In this document: positions 28,593-40,055 of the stretch, piece by piece
How the letters are laid out: each line of letters begins with the position of its first letter
How positions within the stretch are numbered: the first letter of the stretch is position 1
NCBI RefSeq assembly: GCF_001269365.1
Contig: NZ_CXOM01000001.1
Location: 496,090-560,089, forward strand
Direction: 5' to 3'
From: Limnohabitans sp. Rim11
Lineage (GTDB): Bacteria; Pseudomonadota; Gammaproteobacteria; Burkholderiales; Burkholderiaceae_C
DNA length: 64,000 bases
Translations under genes and position numbers: made by a program
The notes under the pieces: model-generated
The model's database searches: none
Seen by the model: only the letters and a program-made list of their open reading frames with translations
What the model was told of the DNA's origin: nothing

Positions 28593-29368
28593 AGCTGATC
28601 ACCTCCAAAGACAACCCGCGGTTAAAAACCATTCGCCGTTTGGCGCAAGACTCTCAGGCGTATCGCAAATTGGGCTTGGTGTGGCTGGAGGGTGACCACC
28701 TTTGTAGGGCGGCACTGGCCCGCGGCGTAAAGCCCGAGTTGGCCATCTTTTCAGAATCTATTTGGCAAGCTTCTGAATTTGAATGGGGGCAGTGTGCTTC
28801 AGAAGTGTGGACCGTGCCCGACGATTTGTTTGCAAGTTTGAGCGGGCTTGAGTCGCCAGCCAAGATGGGTTTCTTATTGACGCTGCCCTTAGCCCCTGAG
28901 TTAGACCCTCAAGCAGCCACCGTTGTTTTGGACAGATTGCAAGATGCTGGCAATGTCGGATCCATTTTGCGCAGTGCCTCCGCCTTTGGTTTCAAGCAAG
29001 TGGTGGCCATTAAAGGAACCGCAGGTCTTTGGTCGCCCAAGGTTTTGCGAGCTGGCATGGGCGCCCATTTCGGTATGCGCTTGATCGAGTCGGCCAGCTT
29101 GGAAGATTTGCAGTCCCTTGAGGTGCCTATTCTTGGAACGGACGTCCATGAAGGTCCGTTTTTGCACGAGTTGCTTAATCAGGGGCAGCTGCCTCAAACC
29201 TGCGCTTGGGTTATGGGTCACGAAGGGCAGGGCGTTTCGCCCGAACTGATGGCCCTGGTTCAGCAAAAGGTTCGCATTGCCCAGCCGGGTGGCGAAGAAT
29301 CTTTGAACGTGGCAACCGCCGCCGCCGTCTGCCTTCACGCTAGCGCCACAGCCGGCCTCGCTGCTTGA
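28589..29368 (+). CDS. TrmH/SpoU-family RNA 2'-O-methyltransferase
   Basis: A SAM-dependent ribose methyltransferase of the SPOUT class, 259 residues. An N-terminal substrate-binding domain ([20 protein letters not shown]) precedes the trefoil-knot catalytic domain. The latter has motif 1 [20 protein letters not shown], motif 2 [14 protein letters not shown], and motif 3 [20 protein letters not shown]. The target nucleotide in rRNA or tRNA is not decided by sequence; the closest characterised families are RlmB and TsnR-type enzymes. The ATG overlaps the rnhB stop, so the two are co-translated. It ends the envelope cluster. Confidence 0.92.
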   Translation: MKLITSKDNPRLKTIRRLAQDSQAYRKLGLVWLEGDHLCRAALARGVKPELAIFSESIWQASEFEWGQCASEVWTVPDDLFASLSGLESPAKMGFLLTLPLAPELDPQAATVVLDRLQDAGNVGSILRSASAFGFKQVVAIKGTAGLWSPKVLRAGMGAHFGMRLIESASLEDLQSLEVPILGTDVHEGPFLHELLNQGQLPQTCAWVMGHEGQGVSPELMALVQQKVRIAQPGGEESLNVATAAAVCLHASATAGLAA

Positions 29369-29412
29369 GCTTTGTACCGACTCATCATTTGAAAAAATCA
29401 GCGCTTTAGGGC

Positions 29413-29441
29413 TTGGGTTAGGGAATACTCGCGGCTATAAT
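29413..29441 (+). promoter_or_regulatory. Sigma-70 promoter of carA-carB
   Basis: TTGGGT (29413-29418) and TATAAT (29436-29441, a perfect -10) are separated by 17 bases. They lie about 135 bases before the carA GTG, after the end of the rnhB-linked operon. The leader between them shows no clear terminator. Confidence 0.75.
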
Positions 29442-29576
29442 GAGAGGCTTTCCCGCATCAACCTGTACGCACCCGCTCACAACAAGCCATTTCCCTTCAA
29501 AAGCAGCCAAAAAGCCAACCTTTCTAGGTGAAGCTTGCGCGTGCTGGGGCGTACCCGAACCATACCGGAGAACCCA

Positions 29577-30740
29577 GTGCTTTTGTCTCTTCAGGGAACC
29601 TTCCCCTTAGCCATTTTGGCGCTTGCAGACGGCACAGTCTTTGTCGGCAATTCCATTGGAGCCCCTGGCTCCACAGTGGGTGAGGTGGTTTTCAATACCT
29701 CCCTCACAGGCTATCAAGAAATCCTCACAGACCCCAGCTACTGCCAGCAGATCGTAACCCTCACGTATCCGCACATTGGCAATTACGGCGTCAACCCCGA
29801 GGATGTCGAATCCGACAAAGTCCATGCTGCTGGCCTGATCATCAAAGATCTGCCCATGGTTGCAAGCAATTTCCGCTCTACCGAAACGCTCTCGGCCTAC
29901 TTGTCACGCAGTGGCACCGTGGCCATTGCCAACATTGACACCCGCAAACTCACACGCCTGTTGCGCACAAAGGGTGCCCAAAACGGCGCCATTGTGGCTT
30001 TGGCTGCTGGTCAGGCGGTCACGCCCGAACTCACAGCCCAAGCAGTGCAAGCGGCTAAAGCAGCACCTGCCATGGCCGGTTTGGACTTGGCCCAAAAGGT
30101 CAGCGTTTCAGATTCTTACGATTGGACCGAGTCCGAGTGGAAGTTGGGCAGTGGTTATGGTCAACAAACAGCCCCTCGTTTTCACGTGGTGGCTTACGAC
30201 TTTGGCGTCAAGAAAAACATCTTGCGCATGCTGGCCGAGCGCGGTTGCCAAGTCACAGTGGTACCGGCCAAAACGCCCGCCGCCGAAGTGCTCAAGCACA
30301 AGCCCGATGGCATCTTCTTGTCTAATGGTCCTGGCGATCCAGAACCTTGCGACTACGCCATTGCTGCTGCCAAAGAATTGATCGAAACTGGCATTCCCAC
30401 TTTTGGCATTTGCTTGGGTCACCAAATCATGGCCTTGGCCAGCGGTGCCAAAACTTTCAAAATGAAGTTTGGTCACCACGGTGCCAACCACCCCGTCAAA
30501 GACCTCGACTCGGGTCGCGTGTCCATCACCAGTCAAAACCACGGTTTTGCGGTAGACGAGAAATCTTTACCCGCCAACTTGCGCGCTACGCACGTGTCTT
30601 TGTTTGACGGCACCTTGCAAGGCTTGGCCCGCACGGACAAACCTGCGTTCTGTTTCCAAGGTCACCCCGAGGCCTCACCTGGTCCTCACGACATTGCCTA
30701 CCTCTTCGATCGCTTCATCAACCTGATGGAGACCAAATAA
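29577..30740 (+). CDS. carA: Carbamoyl-phosphate synthase small subunit
   Basis: The glutamine amidotransferase subunit, which feeds ammonia to CarB for carbamoyl phosphate in pyrimidine and arginine synthesis. The 387-residue protein starts at GTG 29577, preceded by CCGGAGAA. The upstream in-frame sequence to 29535 does not resemble the family. The N-terminal domain has [20 protein letters not shown], then [20 protein letters not shown]. The class I amidotransferase domain contains [13 protein letters not shown] with nucleophile Cys279, and the catalytic His-Glu in [13 protein letters not shown]. carB follows after one base. Confidence 0.97.
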   Translation: MLLSLQGTFPLAILALADGTVFVGNSIGAPGSTVGEVVFNTSLTGYQEILTDPSYCQQIVTLTYPHIGNYGVNPEDVESDKVHAAGLIIKDLPMVASNFRSTETLSAYLSRSGTVAIANIDTRKLTRLLRTKGAQNGAIVALAAGQAVTPELTAQAVQAAKAAPAMAGLDLAQKVSVSDSYDWTESEWKLGSGYGQQTAPRFHVVAYDFGVKKNILRMLAERGCQVTVVPAKTPAAEVLKHKPDGIFLSNGPGDPEPCDYAIAAAKELIETGIPTFGICLGHQIMALASGAKTFKMKFGHHGANHPVKDLDSGRVSITSQNHGFAVDEKSLPANLRATHVSLFDGTLQGLARTDKPAFCFQGHPEASPGPHDIAYLFDRFINLMETK

Positions 30741-30741
30741 C

Positions 30742-33700
30742 ATGCCAAAGCGGACCGACCTAAAAAGCATTCTCATCATTGGCGCTGGCCCCATCATCAT
30801 TGGCCAGGCCTGTGAGTTCGACTACTCTGGCGTGCAAGCTTGTAAAGCTTTGCGCGAAGAGGGCTACAAAGTCATCTTGATCAACAGCAACCCTGCCACG
30901 ATCATGACCGACCCCGCCACCGCGGACGTCACCTACATTGAGCCCATCACTTGGCAAACGGTTGAGAAGATCATTGCCAAAGAGCGTCCCGATGCCATCC
31001 TGCCCACCATGGGGGGCCAAACAGCGCTCAACTGTGCGCTGGATTTGTGGCACCACGGCGTGCTCGACAAATACAAAGTCGAGCTCATTGGCGCCACACC
31101 CGAAGCCATCGACAAAGCCGAAGACCGCCTCAAGTTCAAAGATGCCATGACCAAAATTGGTCTGGGCTCTGCGCGCTCTGGCATTGCACACAGCATGGAC
31201 GAAGCCTGGGCTGTTCAACGCAGCGTGGGTTTCCCCACCGTCATTCGCCCCAGCTTTACCTTGGGCGGCACAGGCGGCGGTATTGCCTACAACCCTGAAG
31301 AATTCGAAACCATCTGCAAACGCGGTTTGGAAGCGTCTCCCACCAACGAACTCCTCATTGAAGAGTCGTTGTTGGGTTGGAAAGAGTACGAGATGGAAGT
31401 GGTTCGCGACAAGGCGGACAACTGCATCATCATTTGCTCCATCGAAAACTTAGACCCCATGGGTGTGCACACCGGCGACTCCATCACGGTTGCGCCTGCC
31501 CAAACATTGACGGACAAAGAATATCAAATCATGCGAAATGCCAGCTTGGCAGTTTTGCGTGAAATTGGTGTCGATACAGGCGGCTCTAACGTTCAGTTCT
31601 CGATCAATCCCAAAGACGGCCGCATGGTGGTCATTGAGATGAACCCACGTGTGTCACGTTCCTCTGCGTTGGCTTCCAAAGCAACAGGTTTCCCCATTGC
31701 CAAAGTAGCCGCCAAATTGGCCGTGGGTTACACACTCGATGAATTGCGCAACGAAATTACGGGTGGTGCCACACCTGCCAGTTTCGAGCCCAGCATCGAT
31801 TACGTGGTGACTAAGATTCCACGTTTTGCCTTCGAAAAATTCCCCACAGCCGACAGCCGCCTGACCACTCAGATGAAGTCGGTGGGCGAGGTGATGGCCA
31901 TGGGCCGTACGTTCCAAGAATCCTTTCAGAAAGCCTTGCGCGGTTTGGAAGTGGGCGTTGATGGCTTGAACGAAAAAACACAAGACCGCGAAGTTCTTGA
32001 AAAAGAATTGGGTGAGCCAGGCCCTGACCGCATTTGGTACGTGGGCGATGCTTTCGCCATGGGCCTCAGTGTCGATGAAGTGTTTGAACTCACCAAAATT
32101 GACCGCTGGTTCTTGGTGCAAATTGAAGACATCGTCAAGATTGAACTTGAACTTGAAACCACCAACTTGAAAGCCATCACGGCCGACGAGCTTCGCGCTT
32201 TGAAGAAAAAAGGTTTCTCAGATCGCCGCCTGGCCAAACTGCTCAAAACAACCGAACACGAAGTGCGTGCGCAGCGCCACGCTATGAATGTGCGCCCCGT
32301 TTACAAACGTGTGGACACTTGCGCGGCCGAGTTTTCTACCGACACGGCTTACATGTATTCCACTTATGAAGATGAGTGCGAAGCAGAGCCCACCACCAAC
32401 AAAAAGATCATGGTCTTGGGTGGCGGTCCCAACCGAATTGGTCAGGGCATTGAGTTTGACTATTGCTGCGTGCACGCCGCTTTGGCCATGCGCGAAGATG
32501 GTTACGAAACCATCATGGTCAACTGCAACCCCGAAACGGTTTCAACCGACTACGACACGTCAGACCGCTTGTACTTCGAGCCGCTGACGCTAGAAGACGT
32601 GCTCGAAATTGTGGACAAAGAAAAGCCAACGGGCGTGATTGTTCAATACGGTGGTCAAACACCTTTGAAATTGGCCCTCGGTTTGGAAGAAGCTGGCGTG
32701 CCTATCATTGGCACCAGCCCCGACATGATTGACGCTGCAGAAGACCGCGAACGTTTCCAAAAGTTGTTGCACGAATTGGGCTTGCGTCAGCCGCCCAATG
32801 CCACAGCCCGCACAGAGCCAGAAGCATTGGAAAAAGCCGCCGCCTTGGGTTACCCCTTGGTGGTTCGCCCCAGCTACGTGTTGGGTGGCCGTGCCATGGA
32901 AATCGTTCACGAGCAACGCGACCTCGAGCGTTACATGCGCGAAGCGGTCAAGGTCAGCAACGATTCCCCCGTGCTGCTCGATCGCTTCTTAAACGACGCC
33001 ATTGAGTGCGACGTCGATTGCTTGCGCGACCCTGAAGGCAAGACCTTCATTGGCGGCGTGATGGAGCACATTGAACAAGCTGGCGTGCACAGCGGTGACT
33101 CTGCTTGCTCCTTGCCCCCTTACAGCTTGAGCGCAGCCACAGTGGATGAACTCAAACGTCAATCAGCTGCCATGGCGGGTGCTTTGAATGTGGTGGGTTT
33201 GATGAACGTGCAGTTTGCCATTCAGCACGTCGATGGCAAAGATGTGATTTTTGTGCTCGAGGTGAATCCACGTGCTTCACGCACCGTGCCTTACGTTTCT
33301 AAAGCCACTGGTATTCAGTTGGCCAAGGTGGCCGCACGTTGCATGGCGGGCCAAACACTCGCCTCGCAAGGCATCACCAAAGAAGTCACGCCGCCTTATT
33401 TCAGCGTCAAAGAAGCCGTGTTCCCGTTTGTGAAGTTCCCAGGCGTCGACACTATTTTGGGCCCAGAAATGAAGTCCACTGGCGAAGTGATGGGTGTGGG
33501 CAAAACATTTGGCGAAGCATTTGTGAAGAGCCAAATGGGTGCGGGCACCAAGTTGCCTCGTGAAGGCAAAGTGTTCTTGACAGTTAAAAATGGCGACAAG
33601 CCACGTGCTGTCAAAGTTGCGCGCGATTTGGTGGCCTTGGGCTTCCAAATTTTTGCCACCAAGGGAACCGCTGCTGCCATTGCTGCCGAGGGTGTTGCCG

Positions 33701-33966
33701 TTCAAGCGGTCAACAAAGTCACAGAAGGCCGCCCCCACATTGTGGACATGATCAAGAACAACGAAATTGCCTTGGTCATCAACACGGTCGAAGAGCGCCG
33801 CAATGCCATTGCAGACTCGCGCGTCATTCGCACCTCTGCTTTGCTGGCCAGGGTCACAACCTTCACGACCATTGCAGGCGCTGAAGCTGCGGTTGAAGGC
33901 ATGAAGTACATGGACAAACTGGATGTCATTTCTGTTCAAGAAATGCACGCCATGTTGACTGCTTAA
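30742..33966 (+). CDS. carB: Carbamoyl-phosphate synthase large subunit
   Basis: Makes carbamoyl phosphate from bicarbonate, ammonia and two ATP. The 1074-residue enzyme has two homologous ATP-grasp halves: [20 protein letters not shown] opens the first, and [20 protein letters not shown] opens the second near residue 555. Each half has its own ATP-grasp motifs, such as [20 protein letters not shown] and [20 protein letters not shown]. The C-terminal MGS-like allosteric domain begins near [20 protein letters not shown]. Length matches E. coli CarB (1073). It is one base after carA and 20 before greA. Confidence 0.98.
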   Translation: MPKRTDLKSILIIGAGPIIIGQACEFDYSGVQACKALREEGYKVILINSNPATIMTDPATADVTYIEPITWQTVEKIIAKERPDAILPTMGGQTALNCALDLWHHGVLDKYKVELIGATPEAIDKAEDRLKFKDAMTKIGLGSARSGIAHSMDEAWAVQRSVGFPTVIRPSFTLGGTGGGIAYNPEEFETICKRGLEASPTNELLIEESLLGWKEYEMEVVRDKADNCIIICSIENLDPMGVHTGDSITVAPAQTLTDKEYQIMRNASLAVLREIGVDTGGSNVQFSINPKDGRMVVIEMNPRVSRSSALASKATGFPIAKVAAKLAVGYTLDELRNEITGGATPASFEPSIDYVVTKIPRFAFEKFPTADSRLTTQMKSVGEVMAMGRTFQESFQKALRGLEVGVDGLNEKTQDREVLEKELGEPGPDRIWYVGDAFAMGLSVDEVFELTKIDRWFLVQIEDIVKIELELETTNLKAITADELRALKKKGFSDRRLAKLLKTTEHEVRAQRHAMNVRPVYKRVDTCAAEFSTDTAYMYSTYEDECEAEPTTNKKIMVLGGGPNRIGQGIEFDYCCVHAALAMREDGYETIMVNCNPETVSTDYDTSDRLYFEPLTLEDVLEIVDKEKPTGVIVQYGGQTPLKLALGLEEAGVPIIGTSPDMIDAAEDRERFQKLLHELGLRQPPNATARTEPEALEKAAALGYPLVVRPSYVLGGRAMEIVHEQRDLERYMREAVKVSNDSPVLLDRFLNDAIECDVDCLRDPEGKTFIGGVMEHIEQAGVHSGDSACSLPPYSLSAATVDELKRQSAAMAGALNVVGLMNVQFAIQHVDGKDVIFVLEVNPRASRTVPYVSKATGIQLAKVAARCMAGQTLASQGITKEVTPPYFSVKEAVFPFVKFPGVDTILGPEMKSTGEVMGVGKTFGEAFVKSQMGAGTKLPREGKVFLTVKNGDKPRAVKVARDLVALGFQIFATKGTAAAIAAEGVAVQAVNKVTEGRPHIVDMIKNNEIALVINTVEERRNAIADSRVIRTSALLARVTTFTTIAGAEAAVEGMKYMDKLDVISVQEMHAMLTA

Positions 33967-33986
33967 TAAAAAATCGGAGACATCTC

Positions 33987-34463
33987 TTGGCTACTATTCC
34001 CATTACCCTTCGCGGTGCTGAAAAGCTGAAGGCCGAACTTCACCAGTTAAAAACGGTGGAGCGCCCATCGGTCATCAATGCCATCGCAGAAGCACGCGCG
34101 CAAGGCGACTTGAGTGAGAACGCTGAATACGAAGCCGCCAAAGACCGTCAAGGTTTTGTTGAGGGTCGCATTCAAGAGGTCGAAGGCAAACTTTCTGCGG
34201 CTCAAATCATCGATCCCGCCTCAGTGGATGCTGGCGGCAAAGTGGTCTTTGGCACCACCGTCGAGTTGGAAGAAGAAAGCACCGGCGAAGTGGTCAAATA
34301 CCAAATCGTTGGTGAAGACGAGGCCGATCTCAAGTTGGGTTTGATCAATATCAGCAGCCCTATTGCACGCGCACTCATTGGCAAAGAAGAGGGTGATGTG
34401 GCCGTGGTGCAAGCGCCTGGCGGTGAGAAGCGCTACGAAATTGTGGCGGTGTCTTACATCTAA
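33987..34463 (+). CDS. greA: Transcription elongation factor GreA
   Basis: Rescues backtracked RNA polymerase by stimulating transcript cleavage through its secondary channel. The 158-residue protein has the N-terminal coiled coil ([20 protein letters not shown]) and the signature [20 protein letters not shown], whose acidic tip includes the essential Asp and Glu. The C-terminal FKBP-like domain ends [20 protein letters not shown]. The start is TTG at 33987 with TCGGAGA upstream; no ATG fits. carB-greA adjacency is common in beta- and gammaproteobacteria. A strong terminator follows. Confidence 0.97.
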   Translation: MATIPITLRGAEKLKAELHQLKTVERPSVINAIAEARAQGDLSENAEYEAAKDRQGFVEGRIQEVEGKLSAAQIIDPASVDAGGKVVFGTTVELEEESTGEVVKYQIVGEDEADLKLGLINISSPIARALIGKEEGDVAVVQAPGGEKRYEIVAVSYI

Positions 34464-34482
34464 AACGATGGCAAGCCATGAA

Positions 34483-34508
34483 AAAAGCGCTCTTGATTGA
34501 GCGCTTTT
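34483..34508. terminator. Bidirectional terminator between greA and yhbY
   Basis: AAAAGCGCTC (34483-34492) pairs perfectly with GAGCGCTTTT (34499-34508) around TTGATT. A-rich and T-rich flanks let it serve both convergent genes. Confidence 0.88.
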
Positions 34509-34514
34509 GACCTT

Positions 34515-34988
34515 TTAGGCTTGGTTGCGCTTTTTGATTGATTTTTGTTTGACCTTGGCTCGCTTGACCTGACCGCCAGACGTGAGGCGCTGGTTGCCCA
34601 ACACACGCAATGTTTTGACCTCGGGGCGTTGGCCGCCGCGGCTGCTGTACTTCAAGACCTTAAAATCGCGGGGTCCGGCCATGCGATCTTCTGAAATGGT
34701 TTTTTCCTTTTCGGGCACAGGGCGCCAGAGCACCAGCAATTTGCCGATGTGCTGAATGGGCGCAGCGCTAAGGTCTTCGGCCAGCTGGTTGAACATGGCT
34801 TCACGGGCGACACGGTCGTCTCCCAGAACACGAATTTTGATCAAGCCGTGCGCCTTGAGGGCCGCGTCGGTTTCTTTGACAACGGCAGGCGTGAGGCCAT
34901 CGTTGCCAATCATGACAACGGGGTCGAGGTGGTGCGCTTCGGCTCTGTGAACCTTGCGTTGAGCGGGAGTCAATTGAATTTGAGGCAT
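34515..34988 (-). CDS. yhbY: YhbY-family RNA-binding protein (CRM domain)
   Basis: A small ribosome-assembly factor; E. coli YhbY associates with pre-50S particles. The CRM domain covers about residues 1-100: [40 protein letters not shown], then [20 protein letters not shown] with the GxxG-like basic loop. A basic tail ([17 protein letters not shown]) makes it longer than the 97-residue E. coli protein. The start is ATG at 34988. An upstream ATG at 35078 would add a hydrophobic stretch and overlap rlmE. It is divergent from rlmE, 31 bases apart, as in many proteobacteria. Confidence 0.92.
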   Translation of the reverse strand: MPQIQLTPAQRKVHRAEAHHLDPVVMIGNDGLTPAVVKETDAALKAHGLIKIRVLGDDRVAREAMFNQLAEDLSAAPIQHIGKLLVLWRPVPEKEKTISEDRMAGPRDFKVLKYSSRGGQRPEVKTLRVLGNQRLTSGGQVKRAKVKQKSIKKRNQA

Positions 34989-35019
34989 GGCGCTATTATC
35001 CCTGCTTGAACGGAAGAAC

Positions 35020-35691
35020 ATGAAAGTAAAAACCAAAAGTAAAAAAGTCAATAAGTCGTGGTTGAACGACCACGTCAATGACCCCTACGTCAAATTGGCC
35101 AAAAAAGAGGGCTACCGGGCGCGGGCCGCCTACAAATTGAAGGAAATTGACGAAACCTTTGGTTTGATCAAGCCTGGCAATTTGGTGGTCGACTTGGGCT
35201 CTGCGCCTGGCGCTTGGAGCCAGTATGTGCGCCGCAGGTTATCGCCGCAAGGCGCTGCCGCGGGCGATTTGAACGGCACCATCTTGGCCGTTGACCTCCT
35301 GCCCATGGAGCCTGTAGAGGGTGTGCACTTCATCCAGGGTGACTTCACGGAAGCCGATGTCTTGGCCCAATTGCAAGCCATTGTGGGTGACCGTCCCGTC
35401 GATGTGGTGGTCTCCGACATGGCGCCCAACTTGTCTGGTATCGACTCTGTCGATGCTGCGCGAATCACGCACCTCATTGAGCTTGCCGTTGAATTTGCAC
35501 AAATGCACCTCAAGCCGCAGGGTGCCTTGGTGGTCAAGGTGTTTCACGGCAGTGGTTACAGCCAATTGGTGAAGCTGTTCAAAGATTCATTCAAGGTTGT
35601 GAAACCCATCAAACCCAAGGCTTCCCGCGACAAATCGTCCGAGCAGTTTTTGGTTGGCATCGAGCCCAAAAACAGGCCGTCGGCAGATTAA
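35020..35691 (+). CDS. rlmE: 23S rRNA (uridine-2'-O)-methyltransferase RlmE (FtsJ/RrmJ)
   Basis: Methylates U2552 of 23S rRNA late in 50S assembly. The 223-residue protein has a basic N-terminus, then [20 protein letters not shown] with the first catalytic Lys, and the SAM site [33 protein letters not shown] carries the catalytic Asp, and VKVFHGSGY carries the second Lys. The [16 protein letters not shown] end supplies the final catalytic Glu. ATG at 35020 has CGGAAGAA upstream. ftsH follows after 131 bases, the usual rlmE-ftsH order. Confidence 0.96.
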   Translation: MKVKTKSKKVNKSWLNDHVNDPYVKLAKKEGYRARAAYKLKEIDETFGLIKPGNLVVDLGSAPGAWSQYVRRRLSPQGAAAGDLNGTILAVDLLPMEPVEGVHFIQGDFTEADVLAQLQAIVGDRPVDVVVSDMAPNLSGIDSVDAARITHLIELAVEFAQMHLKPQGALVVKVFHGSGYSQLVKLFKDSFKVVKPIKPKASRDKSSEQFLVGIEPKNRPSAD

Positions 35692-35822
35692 ATGTTGTAA
35701 GGAAGGGTCTTTCCATTAAATTTCCCTCTACTTTTAAGGCTTAGTCAAGGGAAATCACGTGTTCTGCGCTTTCAAAAGCCTAGAATGAAGACCAATTAGA
35801 CGTTTATTGATGGGAGCTCTTC

Positions 35823-37739
35823 TTGAACAACCCCTGGTTTTCCAAGATCGCCGTATGGCTTGTGATTGGCATGGTGCTTTTCACTGTATTCAAACAATTT
35901 GACAACCGCGCTGGCGTCGGGTCTGGCTACATGGGCTATTCCGACTTCCTAGAAGAAGTCAGAGGCAACCGCATCAAAACGGCCACCATCCAAGAAGGTC
36001 AGGGCGGCACAGAAATCGCGGCTGTTACCACCGACGACCGCCGCATCAAAACCACGGCCACTTATTTGGACCGCGGCTTGGTGGGCGACCTCATTGCCAA
36101 CGGCGTCAAGTTCGACGTCAAGCCGCGTGAAGAAGGCTCTTTGCTTATGAGCCTGCTGGTCAGCTGGGGCCCCATGTTGTTGCTCATTGGTGTGTGGGTT
36201 TATTTCATGCGCCAAATGCAAGGTGGCGGCAAAGGCGGTGCCTTTAGCTTTGGCAAAAGCAAAGCGCGCATGCTCGACGAAAACGCCAACCAAGTTACCT
36301 TCGCCGATGTCGCTGGTTGCGACGAAGCCAAAGAAGAAGTGAAAGAAGTCGTTGACTTCTTGAAGGATCCACAACGCTTTCAAAAGCTGGGCGGACGAAT
36401 TCCACGTGGCTTGTTGCTGGTTGGCCCTCCAGGTACCGGTAAAACCTTGTTGGCCAAGAGCATTGCGGGTGAGGCCAAAGTACCTTTCTTCAGCATCTCG
36501 GGCTCCGACTTTGTCGAGATGTTTGTGGGTGTGGGTGCAGCCCGTGTTCGCGACATGTTCGAGAACGCCAAGAAAAATGCACCTTGCATTATTTTTGTGG
36601 ACGAAATTGACGCCGTTGGCCGTCAGCGTGGTGCTGGCTTGGGCGGTGGCAACGACGAGCGCGAACAAACCCTCAACCAGATGCTGGTCGAAATGGACGG
36701 CTTTGAAACCAATTTGGGCGTCATCGTGGTGGCTGCCACCAACCGTCCCGACATTTTGGACGCTGCTTTGCTGCGTCCAGGTCGTTTTGACCGCCAGGTG
36801 TACGTCACATTGCCCGACATTCGCGGCCGCGAACAAATCTTGGCTGTGCACATGCGCAAAATCCCCATTGGCCAAGACATGAACCCCGGCGTCATTGCCC
36901 GCGGAACACCTGGCATGAGCGGCGCCGATTTGGCCAACTTGTGCAACGAAGCGGCCCTCATGGCTGCACGCCGCAACGCCCGCGTTGTGGAAATGCAAGA
37001 CTTCGAAAAAGCCAAAGACAAAATTCTGATGGGCCCCGAGCGCAAGAGCATGGTCATGCCCGAAGAAGAGCGTCGCAACACGGCTTATCACGAGTCGGGC
37101 CATGCCCTCATTGGCAAGCTGTTGCCTAAGTGCGATCCTGTGCACAAGGTCACTATCATTCCTCGCGGCCGTGCCTTGGGTGTCACCATGAGCCTGCCCG
37201 AAAAAGACCGTTACAGCTACGACAGCGAATACATGTTGAACCAAATCAGCATGTTGTTTGGTGGCCGTATTGCCGAAGAAGTGTTCATGAAACAAATGAC
37301 CACGGGTGCTAGCAACGACTTTGAACGTGCCACCCAAATTGCCCGTGACATGGTCATGCGCTACGGCATGACCACAGCCTTGGGCCCCATGGTCTACGCC
37401 GAAAACGAAGGCGAAGTGTTCTTGGGTCGCTCGGTCACCAAAACCACCAACATGTCCGAGTCCACCATGCAAAAGGTCGACTCTGAAGTTCGCCGCATCA
37501 TCGACGAGCAATACAACTTGGCGCGTCGCCTGATTGAAGAAAACAGCGACAAGATGCACGCCATGGCCAAGGCGTTGTTGGAGTGGGAAACCATTGATGT
37601 CACTCAACTTGACGACATCATGGCCGGCCGCGAGCCTACAGCCCCCAAGGACTGGACGCCTCGTATTCCACCCTCTGGCAATGACGATGCCGGCGGAACG
37701 CCTGCTGTCAAAACAGATCCAGAGCCCAACGCGGCCTGA
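35823..37739 (+). CDS. ftsH: ATP-dependent zinc metalloprotease FtsH
   Basis: A membrane-anchored AAA+ protease that degrades LpxC, sigma-32 and misassembled membrane proteins. The 638 residues contain a first membrane helix ([12 protein letters not shown]), a periplasmic domain and a second helix ([19 protein letters not shown]). Walker A GPPGTGKT is at 201-208, followed by Walker [12 protein letters not shown] and the second region of homology. The zinc motif HESGH is at 423-427. The start is TTG at 35823 with GGGAGC upstream. folP and glmM follow, a conserved order. A UUCG terminator follows the gene. Confidence 0.98.
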   Translation: MNNPWFSKIAVWLVIGMVLFTVFKQFDNRAGVGSGYMGYSDFLEEVRGNRIKTATIQEGQGGTEIAAVTTDDRRIKTTATYLDRGLVGDLIANGVKFDVKPREEGSLLMSLLVSWGPMLLLIGVWVYFMRQMQGGGKGGAFSFGKSKARMLDENANQVTFADVAGCDEAKEEVKEVVDFLKDPQRFQKLGGRIPRGLLLVGPPGTGKTLLAKSIAGEAKVPFFSISGSDFVEMFVGVGAARVRDMFENAKKNAPCIIFVDEIDAVGRQRGAGLGGGNDEREQTLNQMLVEMDGFETNLGVIVVAATNRPDILDAALLRPGRFDRQVYVTLPDIRGREQILAVHMRKIPIGQDMNPGVIARGTPGMSGADLANLCNEAALMAARRNARVVEMQDFEKAKDKILMGPERKSMVMPEEERRNTAYHESGHALIGKLLPKCDPVHKVTIIPRGRALGVTMSLPEKDRYSYDSEYMLNQISMLFGGRIAEEVFMKQMTTGASNDFERATQIARDMVMRYGMTTALGPMVYAENEGEVFLGRSVTKTTNMSESTMQKVDSEVRRIIDEQYNLARRLIEENSDKMHAMAKALLEWETIDVTQLDDIMAGREPTAPKDWTPRIPPSGNDDAGGTPAVKTDPEPNAA

Positions 37740-37754
37740 TTTAGGACTTGAATC

Positions 37755-37782
37755 AACGGGGCTTCGGCCCCGTTATTATTTA
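37755..37782 (+). terminator. Terminator after ftsH
   Basis: AACGGGGC-TTCG-GCCCCGTT is a perfect eight-pair stem with a stable UUCG tetraloop, followed by ATTATTTA. The T-run is imperfect, so some readthrough into folP is likely. Confidence 0.85.
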
Positions 37783-37813
37783 AAATTTACTTTTCCGTTT
37801 TCATTAAACCCAC

Positions 37814-38677
37814 ATGCCCACAACTTCCTGGCAGACATCTCGGTTTGTGATTGATTTGTCACAACCCAAGGTCATGGGCATTGTGAACATCACTCCCGAT
37901 TCATTTTCGGACGGTGGCCAATTTGAATCCAACTCACAAGCTTTGCAGCATGCCGAGAATTTGCTGCAACAGGGCGCAGACATTCTGGACATTGGGGGTG
38001 AATCTTCTAGGCCTGGCTCACAGCCGCTCAGCCTCGAAGAAGAGTTGTCACGGGTGCTTCCTTTTGTCCGCGAGGCTGTGAAGTGGCAAGTGCCTTTGTC
38101 GATTGACACCTACAAGCCCCAAGTCATGAAAGCTGCGCTTGATTTGGGTGCAGACATCATCAATGACATTTGGGCCATGCGACAAGCCGGCGCGTGGGAT
38201 TTGATGGCGCAGTTTCCAGACTGCGGTATTTGTTTGATGCACATGCACAGAGATCCCCTAACGATGCAAACGGCGCCTATGACAAGCAATGTGGTGCAAG
38301 TGGTTAAAGATTTCCTAGCCCAGCAGTTGTCTACAGCCTTCCATTTGGGTGTTCAAAAAGAGCGCATTGTTATAGATCCTGGTGTCGGCTTTGGCAAAAC
38401 ACCTGACCAAAATCTAGCCATGCTCATGCACCAGTCCGAATTCATGTCACTAGGGCAGCCCCTATTGGCGGGTTGGTCACGCAAATCCACCCTCGGCAAG
38501 ATGGTGGCTCCCAAGGGTCAAGAGCCTGTGCCATCCGATAGGCTGGGTGCGAGTTTGTCAGCCGCCTTGTTGGCCGTTCAAAAAGGCGCCGCCATTGTGC
38601 GCGTGCACGATGTGAAAGAAACAGTCCAAGCCTTGAAAATATGGCAAGCGGTTCAAGCCAATCTCTCAGCTGAGTGA
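37814..38677 (+). CDS. folP: Dihydropteroate synthase
   Basis: Condenses p-aminobenzoate with the pterin pyrophosphate in folate synthesis; target of sulfonamides. The 287-residue TIM-barrel enzyme has [20 protein letters not shown] near the N-terminus and [19 protein letters not shown], the two classic signatures. [12 protein letters not shown] and the phosphate-binding region [16 protein letters not shown] are also present, and [12 protein letters not shown] near the end has the conserved Ser-Arg-Lys. ATG at 37814 is preceded by no strong ribosome site. It lies between ftsH and glmM, as in E. coli. Confidence 0.96.
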   Translation: MPTTSWQTSRFVIDLSQPKVMGIVNITPDSFSDGGQFESNSQALQHAENLLQQGADILDIGGESSRPGSQPLSLEEELSRVLPFVREAVKWQVPLSIDTYKPQVMKAALDLGADIINDIWAMRQAGAWDLMAQFPDCGICLMHMHRDPLTMQTAPMTSNVVQVVKDFLAQQLSTAFHLGVQKERIVIDPGVGFGKTPDQNLAMLMHQSEFMSLGQPLLAGWSRKSTLGKMVAPKGQEPVPSDRLGASLSAALLAVQKGAAIVRVHDVKETVQALKIWQAVQANLSAE

Positions 38678-38705
38678 GAACTTCAGGTGTATAAAATTAA
38701 AAACT

Positions 38706-40034
38706 ATGACTAGAAAATATTTTGGAACAGACGGCATTCGCGGCACCGTTGGCCAAGCACCCATTACCCCAGACTTTGTTATGCGCTTGGCGCATGCTGT
38801 TGGCCGCGTCTTGCGCCAATCTGAAAAACATCCTGTCGTTTTAATTGGCAAAGACACTCGAATCTCAGGCTACATGCTTGAAAGCGCCTTGGAGTCTGGC
38901 TTTAACTCTGCTGGCGTTGATGTGGTCCTCTTGGGGCCTATTCCCACCCCCGCAGTTGCTTATCTCACGCGTGCGCGGCGCGCAACTTTGGGGGTCGTGA
39001 TCAGTGCAAGCCACAATCCCTATGATGACAATGGCATCAAGTTTTTCAGTGCCAAAGGTACCAAGCTGAGCGATGACTGGGAGCTTGCTGTTGAAAAGCT
39101 GGTCGACCAAGCGCCTGTCTGGGTCACATCGGCTGAGTTGGGCAAAGCCAAGCGTCTGGATGATGCTGCGGGGCGCTACATTGAGTTTTGTAAGAGCACC
39201 TTTAGCAATGAATTTTCGCTGAAGGGCATGAAAATTGTGGTCGATGCTGCCCATGGCGCGGCCTATCAAATCGCTCCCAAGGTGTTTCACGAATTGGGTG
39301 CCGAAGTTATTGCCATTGGCTGCTCGCCCGATGGTCTTAACATCAACAAAGATGTGGGTGCAACGCATCCTGAGGCACTGGTTGCCGCAGTCAAGTTACA
39401 TCAAGCCGACTACGGCGTGGCGCTAGATGGCGATGCCGACAGATTGCAATTTGTTGACCAAGAAGGCCGTTTGTACAATGGAGATGAGCTGTTGTACCTG
39501 ATGGTGACCGATCGCATTGCACGAGGTGAAGTGGTGCCTGGTGTGGTGGGTACCCTGATGACCAACATGGCTGTTGAGTTGGCCATCAAAGCCAAGAACA
39601 TCGAATTTGTCAGAAGCAAAGTAGGAGACCGCTACGTTCTTGAAGCGCTTCAAGAGAAAAAATGGTTGTTGGGCGGTGAAGGCTCCGGTCACTTGTTGGC
39701 CCTCGACAAACACACCACCGGCGATGGTTTGATCAGTGCGCTTCAAGTGCTTCAAGCCTGTGTTGCAACGGGCCGCACCATGGCCGAGTTGTTGTCTGAT
39801 GTGGTTTTGTTCCCCCAAGTTTTGATCAATGTTCGCTTAGACAAAGATCAAAACTGGCAAGCCAATACCCAGCTGTCCAAAGCCATTCAAGAAGTCGAAG
39901 CCGAACTGGGTCAAAGTGGCCGCGTTTTGATTCGGGCCAGCGGTACCGAGCCTTTGGTTCGCGTGATGGTGGAGGCAAGGAGCCAAGAAGTCGCTCAGCG
40001 CTGCGCCGAAAAAATGGCCGCAACGCTTCGCTAA
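38706..40034 (+). CDS. glmM: Phosphoglucosamine mutase
   Basis: Converts glucosamine 6-phosphate to glucosamine 1-phosphate for UDP-GlcNAc, feeding peptidoglycan and the lipid A genes nearby. The 442-residue protein starts [20 protein letters not shown]. The phosphoserine loop is [15 protein letters not shown], with Ser102 as the phosphorylated residue. The metal loop is [13 protein letters not shown], the sugar-specificity loop [14 protein letters not shown], and the phosphate-binding region [15 protein letters not shown]. All four domains are complete. It follows folP by 28 bases and faces ppsR. Confidence 0.97.
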   Translation: MTRKYFGTDGIRGTVGQAPITPDFVMRLAHAVGRVLRQSEKHPVVLIGKDTRISGYMLESALESGFNSAGVDVVLLGPIPTPAVAYLTRARRATLGVVISASHNPYDDNGIKFFSAKGTKLSDDWELAVEKLVDQAPVWVTSAELGKAKRLDDAAGRYIEFCKSTFSNEFSLKGMKIVVDAAHGAAYQIAPKVFHELGAEVIAIGCSPDGLNINKDVGATHPEALVAAVKLHQADYGVALDGDADRLQFVDQEGRLYNGDELLYLMVTDRIARGEVVPGVVGTLMTNMAVELAIKAKNIEFVRSKVGDRYVLEALQEKKWLLGGEGSGHLLALDKHTTGDGLISALQVLQACVATGRTMAELLSDVVLFPQVLINVRLDKDQNWQANTQLSKAIQEVEAELGQSGRVLIRASGTEPLVRVMVEARSQEVAQRCAEKMAATLR

Positions 40035-40055
40035 TTGCCGATTTACAGGTTCTGC

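Noticed and set aside
35949..37607. A 552-codon open frame on the minus strand
   Set aside because: It lies wholly antisense to ftsH, whose domains are intact. The protein is His- and Phe-rich with no domain, typical of a codon-bias shadow.
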